Shown here: positions 1 to 12,182 of the stretch, piece after piece
Position numbering within the stretch: position 1 is the first letter of the stretch
How the letters are laid out: the number at the start of each line of letters is the position of its first letter
Notes under the pieces: generated by a model
The model's database searches: none
What the model was told of the DNA's origin: nothing
What the model saw: the letters and a program-made list of their open reading frames with translations, nothing else
Program-made: the position numbers and the translations under genes
NCBI GenBank assembly: GCA_003993805.1
Contig: RSEF01000031.1
Location: forward strand, 52,073,228 to 52,137,227
Reading direction: 5' to 3'
Origin: Himantopus leucocephalus
Taxonomy: Eukaryota > Chordata > Aves > Charadriiformes > Recurvirostridae
DNA: 64,000 nt

Positions 1-1422
1 GGGGGGGGGGGGGTGCGCGAGCAGGAGCACTCTGGGAGCTACAGGAACAGACAGAGAAGAACTCATGAGTGGCAAAGGCAACGACAGTGAGGTACAAGAC
101 CTTAAGAACAGGAAGCATAACAATGTAATAACCGAGAGGGGAATATGTTGGTTTACTGTAAATGCATCAGGTGAGAAACAGTACCAAGTTAGAAAAATTA
201 CGCAAGGTAAAACAGTATTTGCTCAAGTGGGTAAGAACTGCCATGAAAAAGGTCTAGACTAGAAATTAGAAGATGACTTCCAACAGATAAATCAGTGTAG
301 ATCAGGAATAGTTTTCCAGAAAGTGTTTGCATGGTGATATGAGCATACGTAGTTTTAAGTTGAAACAGGATAGACCAGGGGGTTTACTTCCAGTCATGTG
401 TTCCTTTGATAAATATTCTCAACTGCACAGCAGCTTCTCAAAGCAGAGTAGAAAACCTGGAATTGATTATGTATTAGTTTTAAGGAAAGTATAAAAAATT
501 AGTAAGTTTGTTTTCTACTAAAACTGGATAAAATACGTAGGCTTTCTGGTAACATTGGCTGCAATATATGCACAGATTTCACATACTTAGGACTCCAGAA
601 TTTTTCTTAACATAGTTCAGACTGTATTCTGTCTGACAAACTACTGGGTTGTTTGCAAGTCAAACTGTTTTTTAGGAAAGTAAAGACTATCCTTGTCAGC
701 ACAGGGCTGCCCTAATATTAAGAAGTTCCCTTTATGCTGTGGAACCTGATCTTGTACCTTGTATTTCTCTCTTTTGAAATCCTTTTTTCCTGTATTAGGT
801 GAGGACTGTCTACGTGCCTTTTGCAAATAAACTTATTAATATAGCTGTGGCATTTTTTCCCCCATACCAGGGTTAGGTGATAAAATTATATGTTTTGCCA
901 TTGATTAAGCTTAATAAAACTGAAATTAAGTCAAAAATTCTTGTTTAGAATTTTGAATGATTGCAGGGCAAAATCTGCATAGCTCTTGTATATTCTAGTG
1001 GATACACAGACACCATCTGTTGAGAATGGTAGCCATATGGTGAACTATTTATAGAAAATGTTTATATTCATTGTGTTGTTGATTATCTAGATATCCAGAA
1101 AATGCTCTTTTAAAATCCAGTTTATCAACACATGGAAAAATGTATTATGTAGTTTTGAAATTGAAAAGCATGTCAGCAAACTGCATGTGCTTTGTTGTCT
1201 GTGAAAGATTATTTTTATGCAACTCTACAAAAGCCCAAGTCTGAGAAATGAGTGAAAATGCCCAGGGTATGAAAAGGTAGGACATTCTCTAACAATTTCT
1301 AAACAAATGGTGGAAGAGCAGTTACTGGCGTGATGCCAGGACAGAGCCTGTATCTGCATGGCAGAGGATGCCAGTGTTACGTCTAGTGTACTTTTGGATG
1401 TGGTAGTCAGTCCTTCTTCTAA
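1..1422. other. AT-rich non-coding DNA with 13-base G run at its edge
   Basis: No gene is visible here. Positions 1-13 are an uninterrupted G run, followed by a short GC-richer stretch to about 130, then ordinary AT-rich DNA. A 65-codon open frame at 65-262 (+) has no recognisable domain, and its length is what chance gives in such DNA. The G run may be a genuine homopolymer or a sequencing/assembly artefact; the window edge gives no way to decide. Confidence 0.6.
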
Positions 1423-1575
1423 ACTGCAGATGCTTCTAGACCTTTTGTATCCAAGTTGCTGGATATTGGAAATCCATATTGTTGTTACGGCTACAAGTCA
1501 ACTATTAATGATGTGTTGGTGAAGAGCTGGGATGCCATTAATACTGCAGTAATCGCCACCTGCTTGGTGAGATTA
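1423..1575 (+). pseudogene. possible pogo/Tigger-type transposase C-terminal fragment
   Basis: A 51-codon frame, bounded by TAA at 1420-1422 and TAA at 1576-1578, encodes near its end (1498-1575) the pattern INDVLVKSWDAINTAVIATC. Pogo/Tigger/CENP-B-like DDE transposases carry just after the catalytic core a segment of the form DA-x-AW-x-V/I-x-T-I-x-NCF. The spacing of D, W, I and C here resembles that segment. The rest of the transposase, including its DDE residues and terminal inverted repeats, is not recognisable. The resemblance is short and was judged by eye, so chance is a real alternative. Confidence 0.25.
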
Positions 1576-1578
1576 TAA

Positions 1579-2350
1579 TGGATGCTCTTACAATGCACGT
1601 GAGAACAGGCTTTCTAAAACGCATGGGAGGCTATGAAAGACAGTATCCCATTGTCCCTGTTTCAAAAGAAGCAAGTTGAAGGTATTAATTCATTGTTGCA
1701 CGTGTCTTGGTTGGTCAGAGAGTCAGGTTTAGACCCTAGTGCTGGATGCACCAAAAAAAAGCCACTGGGATTTTGAGGAAAATCTGATTTTTGACCTTTC
1801 TGGATAAGCAAGGACCCTTTTCCATAAATGAGTTGGTCAATAACAAGGTATATGTCACATCTGTCAACATAAGGATTATCCTCCATCTGCTTATCCTCCT
1901 CTGACATAGCTAATGAAACTGTACTCTGACCTTAAAGGATCTGTCAGAAGTAGGCTTAGTTCCCTGCCTGGCAGTTTTACAGCATTGGTGGCAGAATGTA
2001 GATCGGTAAGCACTAGGGAAGACAGTACCCTGTGATACATGCTGTTTGAATGCCACTCCAGCCACTATTATGTATACAGTTGTAGCATGGATTTCACAAG
2101 TGAGTGAGGCTAAAGGTGAGGCTTCCCGTATGCGGTGCACTTTAGACGTTTCTGGTTGTTAGCGATCTCTCCTGCAGACATGCTGATGAATCCTATGAAT
2201 AAAACAATACTCTCCAACAACATTCTTCAAGAAAAGATGCTAAAAAGGAAGAGACTGCCATATCCCAGTTAACCTTAGTTGATATGAGCTCCTTTTTAAT
2301 GGTTGGAAGTCCTTTGTGATGAGGCCTTTGCCAACATAGGATATGGAAGT
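1579..2350. other. unassigned, slightly GC-richer stretch downstream of the transposase-like scrap
   Basis: Composition is more even than in the flanks. Two minus-strand open frames lie end to end (1910-2140, 76 codons; 1662-1907, 81 codons), but neither shows a known motif. The stretch could be the remainder of an old transposon or processed sequence that starts at the fragment just upstream. I cannot identify it. Confidence 0.3.
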
Positions 2351-5300
2351 ATGTACTGATCAGTTGTCTTTAAAGTTACAACTATAAAACTACTTAAATA
2401 AGGTTTCATTCTAATTTGATGCTATTTCTATTGCTCACACCTGGCTTCCAGAAAAACTAAAAAGAAAGAAATAAAATTGTGTTGGTGATACATATTTTGC
2501 ATGCAAAAGTGTATTAATCACAGCTTGTGGGCTAGAGCATAGCCCGTGAGCTGAAAACGCCATTCTTCTCGTAATGTCTCACAGTATTTTGATTTCCCCA
2601 GTTAAGTAACATTTGTCCACATTTTTATGTCCTTTGATATGTTTTGATGGAAAAAATGCTAAGTAAATGCAATGTATTAGTGTTAATAATGCATATATGC
2701 CTTTGTTGTTAGGATTCATATTTCGTTGGTTTCTTTAGTAGTATATGTCTTTTCTTCATAACTAGATATTTTTGTATACCACAACCACAAATCATTATTT
2801 GGAAGTGTGACACTTCAACATTTTATGTCACTGTCTAATTAACCTGGTGATTGGCATCCCATGACCCGGCTGACTTTCCTTAAAAATAGATACTTCCTTT
2901 CATCTGCAAATAATTTGCCTTCCTTTCAACTCCATCTCACATCCTGTTGCTCACTAAGGATTCTGAAGTGGAGATAATCATGTTTGTTTTCTTATCTGGT
3001 CTTTTCTTCTACCTCTGTCTGAGCTTTTCTGATCCAAGTTTTCATTCTTAATAGATAGTGATCATAAGTGCGTACAAAAGCTCTAAATGTGTATTAATGC
3101 ATGCATAGTGCTGAGTACCCTAACTGTACACACTGGCTTAGCCGCTCATCTCATCTATAGGCTTTCTTGCTACATCTACAAAAGAAGAGGCTAAAAAACA
3201 CTGCCAACAAGCCAGAAGTCTGCTCTTCCCACCAACGTTGTTTCTTCCTTCTGCTTCTTTTAGATAAGGGACTTTCATCAAAGTGCTAGACATGCGGAGT
3301 AATTCGACTTCGGTACAGGGTTCTCAATTTCTTTGCAGGCTGTAATGAGTTGAGACATGCAAATCCACTGTAAGGTAGAGAGACATGTATTAATATCAAA
3401 GTTAAACGGATGGAGAATCTGGTCCTGCAAGTCACCTTTAAAGTTTTTCTACATTGCAAAATTAGTCTGTAGCAAAGACAAAAGTAGAACCTAGCTCTTT
3501 TGACTAAATTTTAAGATGCAAAGCTACAATAGCAGCTCATCTGTGGGAACCATTGATGTGCACAGCCCCAGCTGACGACAAAGGGGAGGTGGCTCAGCTT
3601 TAGTTATACTTAATTGCTTAGCTAATTTGAGTTACCTTGCAGTATTCTTAGAAAGTGGTGGGCCCATTAGTTTTTGTCTGAAGGAGATGGGGGACAATCG
3701 TGTGCTTTCTCTTGACCTTGAAACATCTGCTTTTGCTACCACAAAGCAAGTAGTAAGAACCGGTGGCTGCTACTGTGCGGATTGCTGTCCTTCGCGTGTG
3801 TAACCGTGCTCTCTCAGAGCTTTCCCACAAGTTACTGGCTTTCACACATGACCCTCCTGGATGAACTTCCTCTGTCCTGCTCAGCTTACCCAGATTCAAC
3901 AGCTAATTGCTTCAGAAAGGATCATAAGTCCCAAAGACCTTACTGCCTCTTCCCCAGGCCCAGCTGTCAAAGTCAAACTGGCCTTACAGTTTTACTATCG
4001 TGATACAATTTTGAAGATACAGCAGAGTTGGGCAGTTTCATGTGTGCTCTTAATAGGTTCTGTGATGTGAGTAGCCAGTTTAAAATCTGCATAGACACTG
4101 ATCTGGGGATTTCTGATGCTGACTGGTAAACTGGCCCAGAAAAACTGTTTGTTGGTTGGTTTTTTTTCCCCTTAAACTTCTTTCTAGGATCTAAGAACAA
4201 AATCTAGTCTTTGTGAAGAGTGGGAAACCATTATGCATCCTGCATCATGTAGCAAAGAGGGAATTCAGAATTGTCATTCTAATAGTTGACACTGGAAAAT
4301 GTCATTGAAGAAAGCTTTTTTTATGTTAGTCTTTAGATTGACAGGTTATGACAAAACTGCATTCATGTTGCTTGAATACATCTTTTGTCTAGTTTTACAT
4401 GCTTTTTGACTTGTCTAGAAAATGACATATTGAGGTTTTCATTAGCCTTAACCAGGTGTGATTTTCTTTATGGAAGATACCTTGGTAGGACTACAGTTGA
4501 AGGCGAATAAACCACTGAAGCTTAGAAAGGCCACGGCCCTTCTTCAGATGGTAGCGATGAATTGAAAGACTCATTAATCAACAACCAAGTCACAGGTGTG
4601 ATGGCTTTCCTGCAAACTGCCAACAGACTGTGAAAGTCACATCCAACACACAAAACTGTTAAACTAGACACATCTATAAACATTCTTAAACTTTTGTCTT
4701 TCCATTGTAGTTGAATAACACAACCATGACAAGTTTCCATTATTTTATTTTTTTTAAACAAAAATATTTGTTTGTTTTCCAAGGAATACTATCAGTTTAG
4801 AAAACAAAAGAAAAACCTGATAGTGTTTTCATCTTTTGTTCATTTTAATACAATAACAAGTTTGTTTAAGTGGAAGCACAGTTTTGATTGCAATGATAAG
4901 TATAAACAGTTTTAATATTATAAATTTTTGTACACATAAAATGTGCACAAAAGCTTTAACAAAAAAATGAATACAGGGATTTTCTGCATATAAATGAATG
5001 GGCATTTTCTTCGTGATTTTCCAGTCCTTTCCTCTAGTATAAAAATTATCTGGAACGAAGATTCAGTTATGCTGTAGTGCTGCAATGTAGACAGAAAGTC
5101 ATAAGATGTTTAAAGTGAAATGATTTAGAAGGTTTTATTATTTAATCAACCTGCACAGCATTTTTCACCTGCACTGATGGGAAAAAAACCATAATAATAA
5201 GCCAAAGAATGAAATCTCCATACAATTTTTCCACATCATTCTTCCTTAAACACTGTGGATCCCCTGGAATGAAGGAGGGTCTAATCAGAGGTCTTACACC

Positions 5301-5689
5301 TCCCCATTAATTTTTTTCCCCCAGATTATCCTTAAATTGATATACTCCCTGTAGATAAAAATTAATTTTACTCTGTCAAAGAGAAATGAATATGAATTTG
5401 CTTGGATTTTTGTATTTGCTAATTCCTTGGTCTCCATAATTCTCATCCTATTCCAAATGTAGATACTCAAGATAATAAAAATTCTTCTTTAAAATCGGAA
5501 GCAGATGAGAATAGTGTCCCACCTTCATCTGGAGGAATTTCTTTATAGAAGTAGTTTGATCTTCTGTTTCCCTTTTTAGCACATCTGTCTTAGTTTTGAA
5601 CTTCATCTCTAGAAATTAATTTTAATTTTCAATCCATATTCTCCACTTTTTTTATGCCTGGATTGCCAATTGCAAAGTTATTTTGGTCT
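2351..5689. other. AT-rich non-coding DNA
   Basis: No gene, RNA gene or transposable element was recognised. Short complex patches occur, for example around 2800-2960 (a TAATTAA site followed by ATTGGCATCC), and could be conserved non-coding DNA, but nothing in them is decisive. Open frames near 3650-4200 overlap on both strands and have no family features. Confidence 0.5.
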
Positions 5690-6000
5690 TACTCAATTTG
5701 AATCAATGGAACTGTATATACATGTAATGCCTGCTGGCTCAGCAACACTGTAATGCACACAAAAGGCAAGGAAGCAATGGCGCTGCATTTATTGATGAAG
5801 TAATAAGGTATTATAATAGTGGTATATCAAAAGTGGTATCTGCTTTTCCTTTACAAGGCTCTGTAAGCAGATATTTGAATATACCTGTCTTTAAGATATA
5901 TCTGTAACAGATTTTATCTGATTACTCAATGTGGTGCTACTGCTTGTTATTGGAGGGCTTGTTAAAGTATATACAGCTGTCATGTCATGTCACCCATTTT
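5690..6000. promoter_or_regulatory. candidate conserved non-coding element with a MAF-type site
   Basis: The stretch has high sequence complexity within AT-rich surroundings and holds a 13-bp MAF-like palindrome (listed separately), followed by homeodomain-like ATTGATGAAGTAAT text near 5790-5805. This is the usual texture of a vertebrate enhancer. The call is an inference from composition and motifs only. Confidence 0.35.
5732..5744. promoter_or_regulatory. MAF recognition element-like palindrome
   Basis: The sequence TGCTGGCTCAGCA differs at one base (the sixth) from the classical MAF/bZIP palindrome TGCTGACTCAGCA. Large MAF and small MAF/NRF2-type dimers bind this element in vertebrates. 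Both GC flanks that set MAF apart from AP-1 binding are intact. Use in vivo is unknown. Confidence 0.5.
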
Positions 6001-6549
6001 AGAAAGAACTGTTGTAATTTCATTTTAATGGCAGTGTATTTTAAAACAGATTTTACTGTTGGGTTCAGGGAGAATTGTATTTTGTTTCAAGTTTGACCAT
6101 AGATTATTGCCTATATTTTTGCCCATTAACTTTCTGTTGTTGCTTTAACTCAGTAATTAAACACCCCCGCAAAAAAACCACCCTCTAGAATAATACAGAA
6201 ATGATCCCTTTAATTGTACTAATAAAGACTGTGACAGCTGAATTTAAATACAACCAAACTCTTCCCACTAAAGTGTTAATGAAATTAACAATAAAAAAAG
6301 TATAATGATTTCTCTTGGGATAATTACATGGGTAATTTAACAGCACATTTGGATAAAAACTGAAAGCATTTATGTGATATATAGTTAAACCTCTGTAAAT
6401 GGTATATAGAAAATGAAAGGCTTTCTTATTGTCTTTCAAGTACAAAAGAAATCTTTAAAAATGTTAAGTAGTAGCTCCTCTTAAAAAATAAATTTATCTT
6501 TCATTTCTTTCATAATTTCAACATTGCATTATTTATTGTTTCATATGGA
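6001..6549. other. AT-rich non-coding DNA
   Basis: Nothing was recognised beyond A/T-rich text. The minus-strand open frame 6185-6445 is rich in F, Y, N and I, as expected of translated AT-rich DNA. Confidence 0.5.
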
Positions 6550-7930
6550 GTGACTGTCAGATCATGCTATAGAAAGAGCAATTAATGTACTTACTAGTCT
6601 GAAAGCGAATGCATAGGCAATTGGGCGTTCTCTTGCATAGCTCATTGGAAAAATGGTTGTTGCATAAGAAATTTTGATACAATATTTTCAGAATTTTAGC
6701 AATAAAAAAGAATGGCATTTGAATAGTAGATACCTGAATTCGGAGAAGAAATATGTGATAGTAACCTTACAGGCATTCTATTTCGAAATAAATAAGCCAC
6801 AATTTCAAACATGAGCTGACTTTCCATTAATGTAGGAATATGAGATTAAAGATCTTTGGTACCTTGTTGAGTCTTTGCGTGCTGGTCATCAGACGCTGTG
6901 ATTCCCCCATGTATGGAAATCAAGCTAATCTGGTAGATGTTCCTTAANTTTTTTTTGAGAAACGAGATTCTTCTCTGGCATGTGTCTGCTGCACTGAAGC
7001 AACTGCAATTCGCAGAGGGAAAGGTAGTTCTCCAGTAGGCCAGGCACAGGTTATTTATTACTTTCATTAGGTCGTAGTCAGCACCTTAAACTCATCTGGA
7101 GACCAAGGGGCTTTCATGATGATCACAGAACATCTGATAAGCATATACTCTGTTCATTAAGTGAATTGATGCTTGCTGCAGGTATCATTTTTTGAGTTGT
7201 TTTATATTATAGCCACAAGCTGAAACACGTTCGCCAGCTCTCTCCTTCCACGACCCCCGAATGTGGTTTCAGAGAAACAAGCAGAAGTTCCCTATTCAGA
7301 ATAAATCATACATATGACTCAGACTAAGGCCAAGCTCATTTTTTCAGATCCAGCCCCAGCTCTACTCAACATTAGTTGAAGCGTCAACCTATATTAAGCA
7401 AAGACAAGCGAAAGACACATGATCATATGTCTTTCAAATATGAATAGCTAGTGCCAACAGCAAATGTCTCTCTCTCCTTTTTCTAATAACCTCCTAAAAA
7501 ATTCCATGTGTGCCTTGAAGATTAGCAATAACAGAATGGCATTTTACGGGATTCCAAATGTGAGACCTCGCCACGAAAAGGAGTAATTACAATTACTATC
7601 AGACACTGAAAAATTAAATGCACTCTCAAAATCGGGTGTATTAGACTTACAGAGAACAGTTCTAATCACTTTTGCCAATATCTGCAAACAGCCTGACAGT
7701 ATCCCAAGGAGTGAATGTACATGACAGATACAACAGCAATTCCCTGGACATTTGTTCTGTGTGTGTCATAAAGAGATCATTGACCACTGTCTATCTAAAT
7801 TTCAACCCAAAATTGTCGTAGGTCAAGGTGATCTGTGACATTCAGATGTTTTGAAGTTAGGCTTAAAGGTCATTCTCCAATATCATGCCCAAAACAGAAT
7901 GGTTTGGTACTAACCGATCTGACTTAACCA
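6550..7930. promoter_or_regulatory. candidate cluster of conserved non-coding DNA
   Basis: About 1.4 kb of mixed-composition, non-repetitive DNA with several candidate factor sites: a double homeodomain site at 7584-7595, TGTGGTTT (RUNX-like) near 7263-7270, and TGACTCAG (AP-1/MAF half site) near 7316-7323. One undetermined base (N) lies at 6948, next to a T run. There is no coding signature. Enhancer function is inferred. Confidence 0.3.
7584..7595. promoter_or_regulatory. paired homeodomain core sites
   Basis: TAATTACAATTA carries the homeodomain core TAATTA and a second inverted ATTA/TAAT core five bases on. Homeodomain proteins often bind such spaced cores cooperatively. In AT-rich DNA single cores are common, so the pairing is what gives it some weight. 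Confidence 0.35.
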
Positions 7931-10930
7931 GCTTCAGGCTGTAACTTTCTGACCAAGACAGATTCAGTGATAGTCAGCTGGCAAAGGGTACTGCTTTTCT
8001 CTATTACTTTTCCACCAGGAAAGGTAGTGAGCCTAGAACAAGGTTTGTGTGATGAGGCTTTCATGGTTTTCATAGTGTCTTCGTTGTTGCTAAACATTTC
8101 TGGTAGAAGATTAAGAGACTCCGGGGTCTTAAGACCATGCTTCAGTTTGTTGTGCAGCAACGTAAAGGAGTTACTGTAGTGCTTTTAGAAATACAAATGT
8201 TGTCAGTTTGTTGTTTACTTTATTGATACTTAGATCAGTAAGGATTGAGTTTCCTTTGCAGAAACTATGCTTCTTATACCATGATCTTTTAATCCTTCCA
8301 TCAATTTATTTTAATTGTTTTTGCAAGTGGTTTTCCAGCCCTATTAAAAAAAAAAAAAACAAAAAACCAAAACCCCAAACATTTCTTATTTCAAAAGAAA
8401 TCAATCTTATTACTCTTTGTGCCTCTAAGAATTATTTTGTTCTTACAATTCTCAGAAACTCATGTGTGTTCCCTCTGGCCTTGATAAATTGCCATGTTTT
8501 TAGGTTTTCAGTTTAAGGTCTTCTGACCTTCAGTCTTGTGATGGTACCTAATAACATATCATCTGCTGAAACTGAGTGATGTATTTTTTCCTCCTGCAGG
8601 ATATAGAATTGCATTATAGTACAATCCCCATTGCTTAGTTCTCAGCTGTTCCAGTTTTTATTTCAGCTTCTTGTATTTAATTAGATTATATTAACAACAA
8701 CTTTATTTATTTATTTGCTGTGCAACGAATTCTTCCACAAAATAATCCCTTAAAGTGTTGAAATTGTATTTCCAAGCTATTTACCACTACATTATTGGAC
8801 CATTTTATATGAGAATACCTGAAATCATTCTAACTAGAATTTTCATTGGCTTTGTCTTCTTGGTCTGATTCTTTTGGGTAATCAGTATCCTTCTTGGTAA
8901 ATCTGGACTTGGTATGATAGCTCTAGAAACACGTTCCAGAGGTCTGTCCATATAGTTTTAACTAGAATGATTTTCTGTTTGTGAAATTTATTAGATTTAT
9001 CACTGTATGTTCATCTTTTTAACATAATCAGTCCATTCTATGTAGTTTATAGGTGAGTATTCCATCTCCCCAAAATACGAACCATTCCATCATGACTCTG
9101 TAGTATCTTTATATCAGGGGAGAGGGTTTCTCACTGAGTTTCTTCTCTGAGTATGTATAGAAGTTTGTTGAATACACAAAGATGGCCACTTTGTTTTCTA
9201 GTTCTATTTTTATATTACTCCCGAATTTTACATTGATGACTGTACAGCTCCTACCAATCCTAGATGTATTTTTCTTCTTCTCATGTTAACAGTCTCATTT
9301 ACAGTGATTAGGAGAGAACTCTTTGTTTCATGATGGCCTTTTCATGACATTTTCTACTGTGTTTTCTTAACTTTGTCAAATTTAGTTTTCTCATTTTAAT
9401 CTGTCTTTGCTGTCAAATGCAGAATTCTCCTACATGGGGATTAATGAGTGATTAATCTTTTTATTCCATGCTAAAACATAATCCTGAAACAGCTTATTCA
9501 TATCCTTAATCTAATGAGTTGTCTCTGTGAATTCAATACAATAACTGGAATTCAGCGTGTTAGAATAGATTGCGTGTTTGCAGTTCTGGGGCTCGAGAAG
9601 GAGACCACTAGGAATTAGTGCTTCTTTGGTTATCTACGTGTCTTGTGATTGCCCGTCTGTGGTCTGCGAACAACCGTTGGCCTGCCCCACAGTACATGGT
9701 CTGTATCTTGTCCATATAAGTACACTGAAAATACGGGCTATAGACATTTTAATTAAAAGTTGAATGATGGCTTTTATGGGAGCCTACTAGGTATTCTGAG
9801 GGTGCAGTACTCTTTTGTTCTGTAAAAGAAGACAATAGTGAACTATACCATTAGACTATCCATTAAACCTAGTCAGTCCCAAGAGCAGTTTTGAGAGATG
9901 ATTTTTTTCAATTTGATTGAGTTATGATTTATTAGAAATTATTCTTGAATGTCAGTAACACACGCTGCCTATCTGTTCATATGAGGTCAAACCTATGTCT
10001 GTGTCACTAGTTTCAGAACAGTAAAGTATTTAAGTGAATATTTACCATGAGACAGCAAAATAGAATTTAAAGAAGTGGTGATCTGTCTCTCAAGGAATAT
10101 ATTTTGAAGTGCTTTATTTCAATGTGAAGAAAATATTCTGTTGACTATTTTTTCTTTTTTTTTAAAATAAAAATATTTAGTAATATGAATTTAATTTTTT
10201 TGTTACTGTATCATCTATTGCTTTGGAATGCTAATTGTTAGAACAAGTGAAAAATAGACTTTAAACAACATACTAGTTCCCCTCGCTGGGCTAAGAATTA
10301 GCAAAGTCATGGTTTCACAAAGTTGATGTCAAATATTCCCGTGGTTAATGTAATAAAGAAATTAGAATGAGTTTTTCCTAGTGCACTGAAATAGCTTAGG
10401 AAGAGGGATGAAGAAAGGAAGATAATTTTTTGGTTGCTTAAAATACTTTTCTCAGAGTTTATTGAAATGATAAATAATAAGACTGAGACACATAGAACAA
10501 GCTTTGGTATAACTGAATTAATTTTAAAAGAGCTGGGGCGTTATAGGGAGTGCGCACCCTGTGAACTGAGTGGGATTTTTTTCTTTAATAGCATTTTCTC
10601 AGCATCCGATAATAACATAAAAATAAAGCTTTTATATCTTCTGAAGCAGACTTGTCAAGTTCTCAGTGGCATCTTATAATTGTGAAAACTAAAGGTATGC
10701 TTTAACTCTCTGTTAAGCATCTATATCGAGGTCTTTGCATGCTTATTTTTCTCTATAGTTTTAAATGTGTGGGAGAATTTGATCAGTGTCCTTTTTATAT
10801 TCAAAATGAGCCAGCTTCTGTCTCAAAAGTGTCTTATTGTCATGATGTCACTGCATCTCAAGATTTGTGACCTTTTGCTCCATATGGATTCATGGTAGAC
10901 CTCGTTGTGTTTTTGCAGACTCGATTGCTT
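7931..10930. other. AT-rich non-coding DNA with T-rich plus strand
   Basis: No gene was recognised. An A run (14 A at 8346-8359) is followed by A/C-rich text. From about 8570 to 9560 the plus strand is T-rich, and its complement reads as an A-rich, stop-broken sequence that could be a very old retroelement, but I could not match it to a family. Confidence 0.4.
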
Positions 10931-10938
10931 TTGTCCCC

Positions 10939-10951
10939 CCGCTAGGGGGTA
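10939..10951 (+). promoter_or_regulatory. CTCF-like motif
   Basis: CCGCTAGGGGGTA fits 11 of 13 positions of the CTCF core CCASYAGRKGGCR, with mismatches at positions 3 and 12. It also lies on a short hairpin, C5-GCTA-G5. It is a weak candidate on its own. A second 11/13 match lies 160 bp downstream. Confidence 0.3.
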
Positions 10952-10993
10952 TCAAAGCCTTTTGGACTAAAGTTTTACATACTGGTAGGTTTG

Positions 10994-11010
10994 CAAATAA
11001 ATAAATAAAT
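10994..11010. repeat. (AAAT)n microsatellite
   Basis: Four tandem AAAT units followed by further A/T-rich text. Confidence 0.85.
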
Positions 11011-11097
11011 AGAATAAAAATAATATACTAAAAGTACCCAACAGCAACTGAAAGCACCCAACAAAGAAACAAACCTAAAGTTTATGTATAATAAGGA

Positions 11098-11110
11098 CCG
11101 CCAGATGTCG
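11098..11110 (+). promoter_or_regulatory. CTCF-like motif, weak
   Basis: CCGCCAGATGTCG fits 11 of 13 positions of CCASYAGRKGGCR, with mismatches at positions 3 and 11. It has the same orientation as the match at 10939. Confidence 0.25.
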
Positions 11111-12157
11111 CAAAGGCATCATTGATGAAGTGTTTTTTTATCCAAAATGTGGCACTTATATGAGGAATAGTAGTATTGTGTTTGAGAGTTGCAGAGGCCA
11201 TAACAGGTCAGTGAAATGTCCTTCAAACATTTGATTTTTACATTTGAGAATAGGCCAAGATGAAAAGATAACCACATATGTGACATTGACGTTACTACCA
11301 TTTAGACAACCGATGCAATTGCCTTAGTCAGTGGGATCAATCAGACCTTTATTACTTTGAAAACCACATAAAAGATTTAGTTTTGTTTTTTTCGTATAAA
11401 AATGAAGGTTCTGAACCTCATCAGATCACAAACTTCTAAATGTAAAATTATAATATGGGTATAGTTTTATTTTCTCCTTGTTCTTTTAAAAGTTGAATAC
11501 TATAAAAAAACATTAACAAGAATAACAAGTAGTCTTGAAAGAATTTGAGCTGAGTTGAACAGTATGCATAAATTGGCAGTTTAACAAGTAGAACTTGGAA
11601 ACAAGTATTTGATGATTGATTTTTTATTGAGACAGAATGAGAATGATAGTGGATAAAGTGATTTTCCTTATTGAGAGAAAATATAGTGTTTTTCAACATG
11701 TCTTCAGTATGAATGGAAGCCCTGTCAAAAAAACTGAGCAACACATAATATCTTTTAAAAGGTAAATTAACATAAGTATATCACTTAGTTTATGGATCAA
11801 ATTTTACACTTGTCAGTTTTATTCATAATGTCATAAAGTTTATATTGTAAAGATAGTGTTATTACCTTTGTTATGTCCTGGAAAAGCCTAATATTAACTG
11901 AGTTCATTGTAGAATTTAAAGTATATTCAGCTGAAGAAATGCCAGTGCAGAAAATTAAGTCCAAAATATGTATTCATGTGCAGATCTTAGTCAAATCCCT
12001 AGTAATTTTAAGTACTTGAAATACATTATTCAACAAGTAACCTGCTGTACGCTTGCGTTTAATGGGCTCTGCCTGAGTATACAGAAGCTGTCAAGATAAA
12101 ATATAGAACATGCATCATTCTAATTCAATTATGATTATTCTTTAAAAATAAAATAAA

Positions 12158-12182
12158 TGTGTGTCCGTGTGTGTTTGTGTTG
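12158..12182. repeat. imperfect (TG)n microsatellite
   Basis: About 25 bp of TG units interrupted by CC and TT. A shorter TG run is at about 12767-12782. Confidence 0.8.

Noticed and set aside
65..262. 65-codon frame beginning MSGKGNDSEV
   Set aside because: No domain or family resemblance, ordinary chance length, and no splice or promoter context to support it.
1554..1566. Minus-strand CTCF-like match CGCCACCTGCTTG
   Set aside because: It fits 12 of 13 bases but lies inside the transposase-like scrap, where the bases are explained by coding text; too weak to list.
8570..9560. T-rich stretch as an antisense LINE coding region
   Set aside because: The complement is A-rich and stop-broken, and no endonuclease or reverse transcriptase motif could be found.
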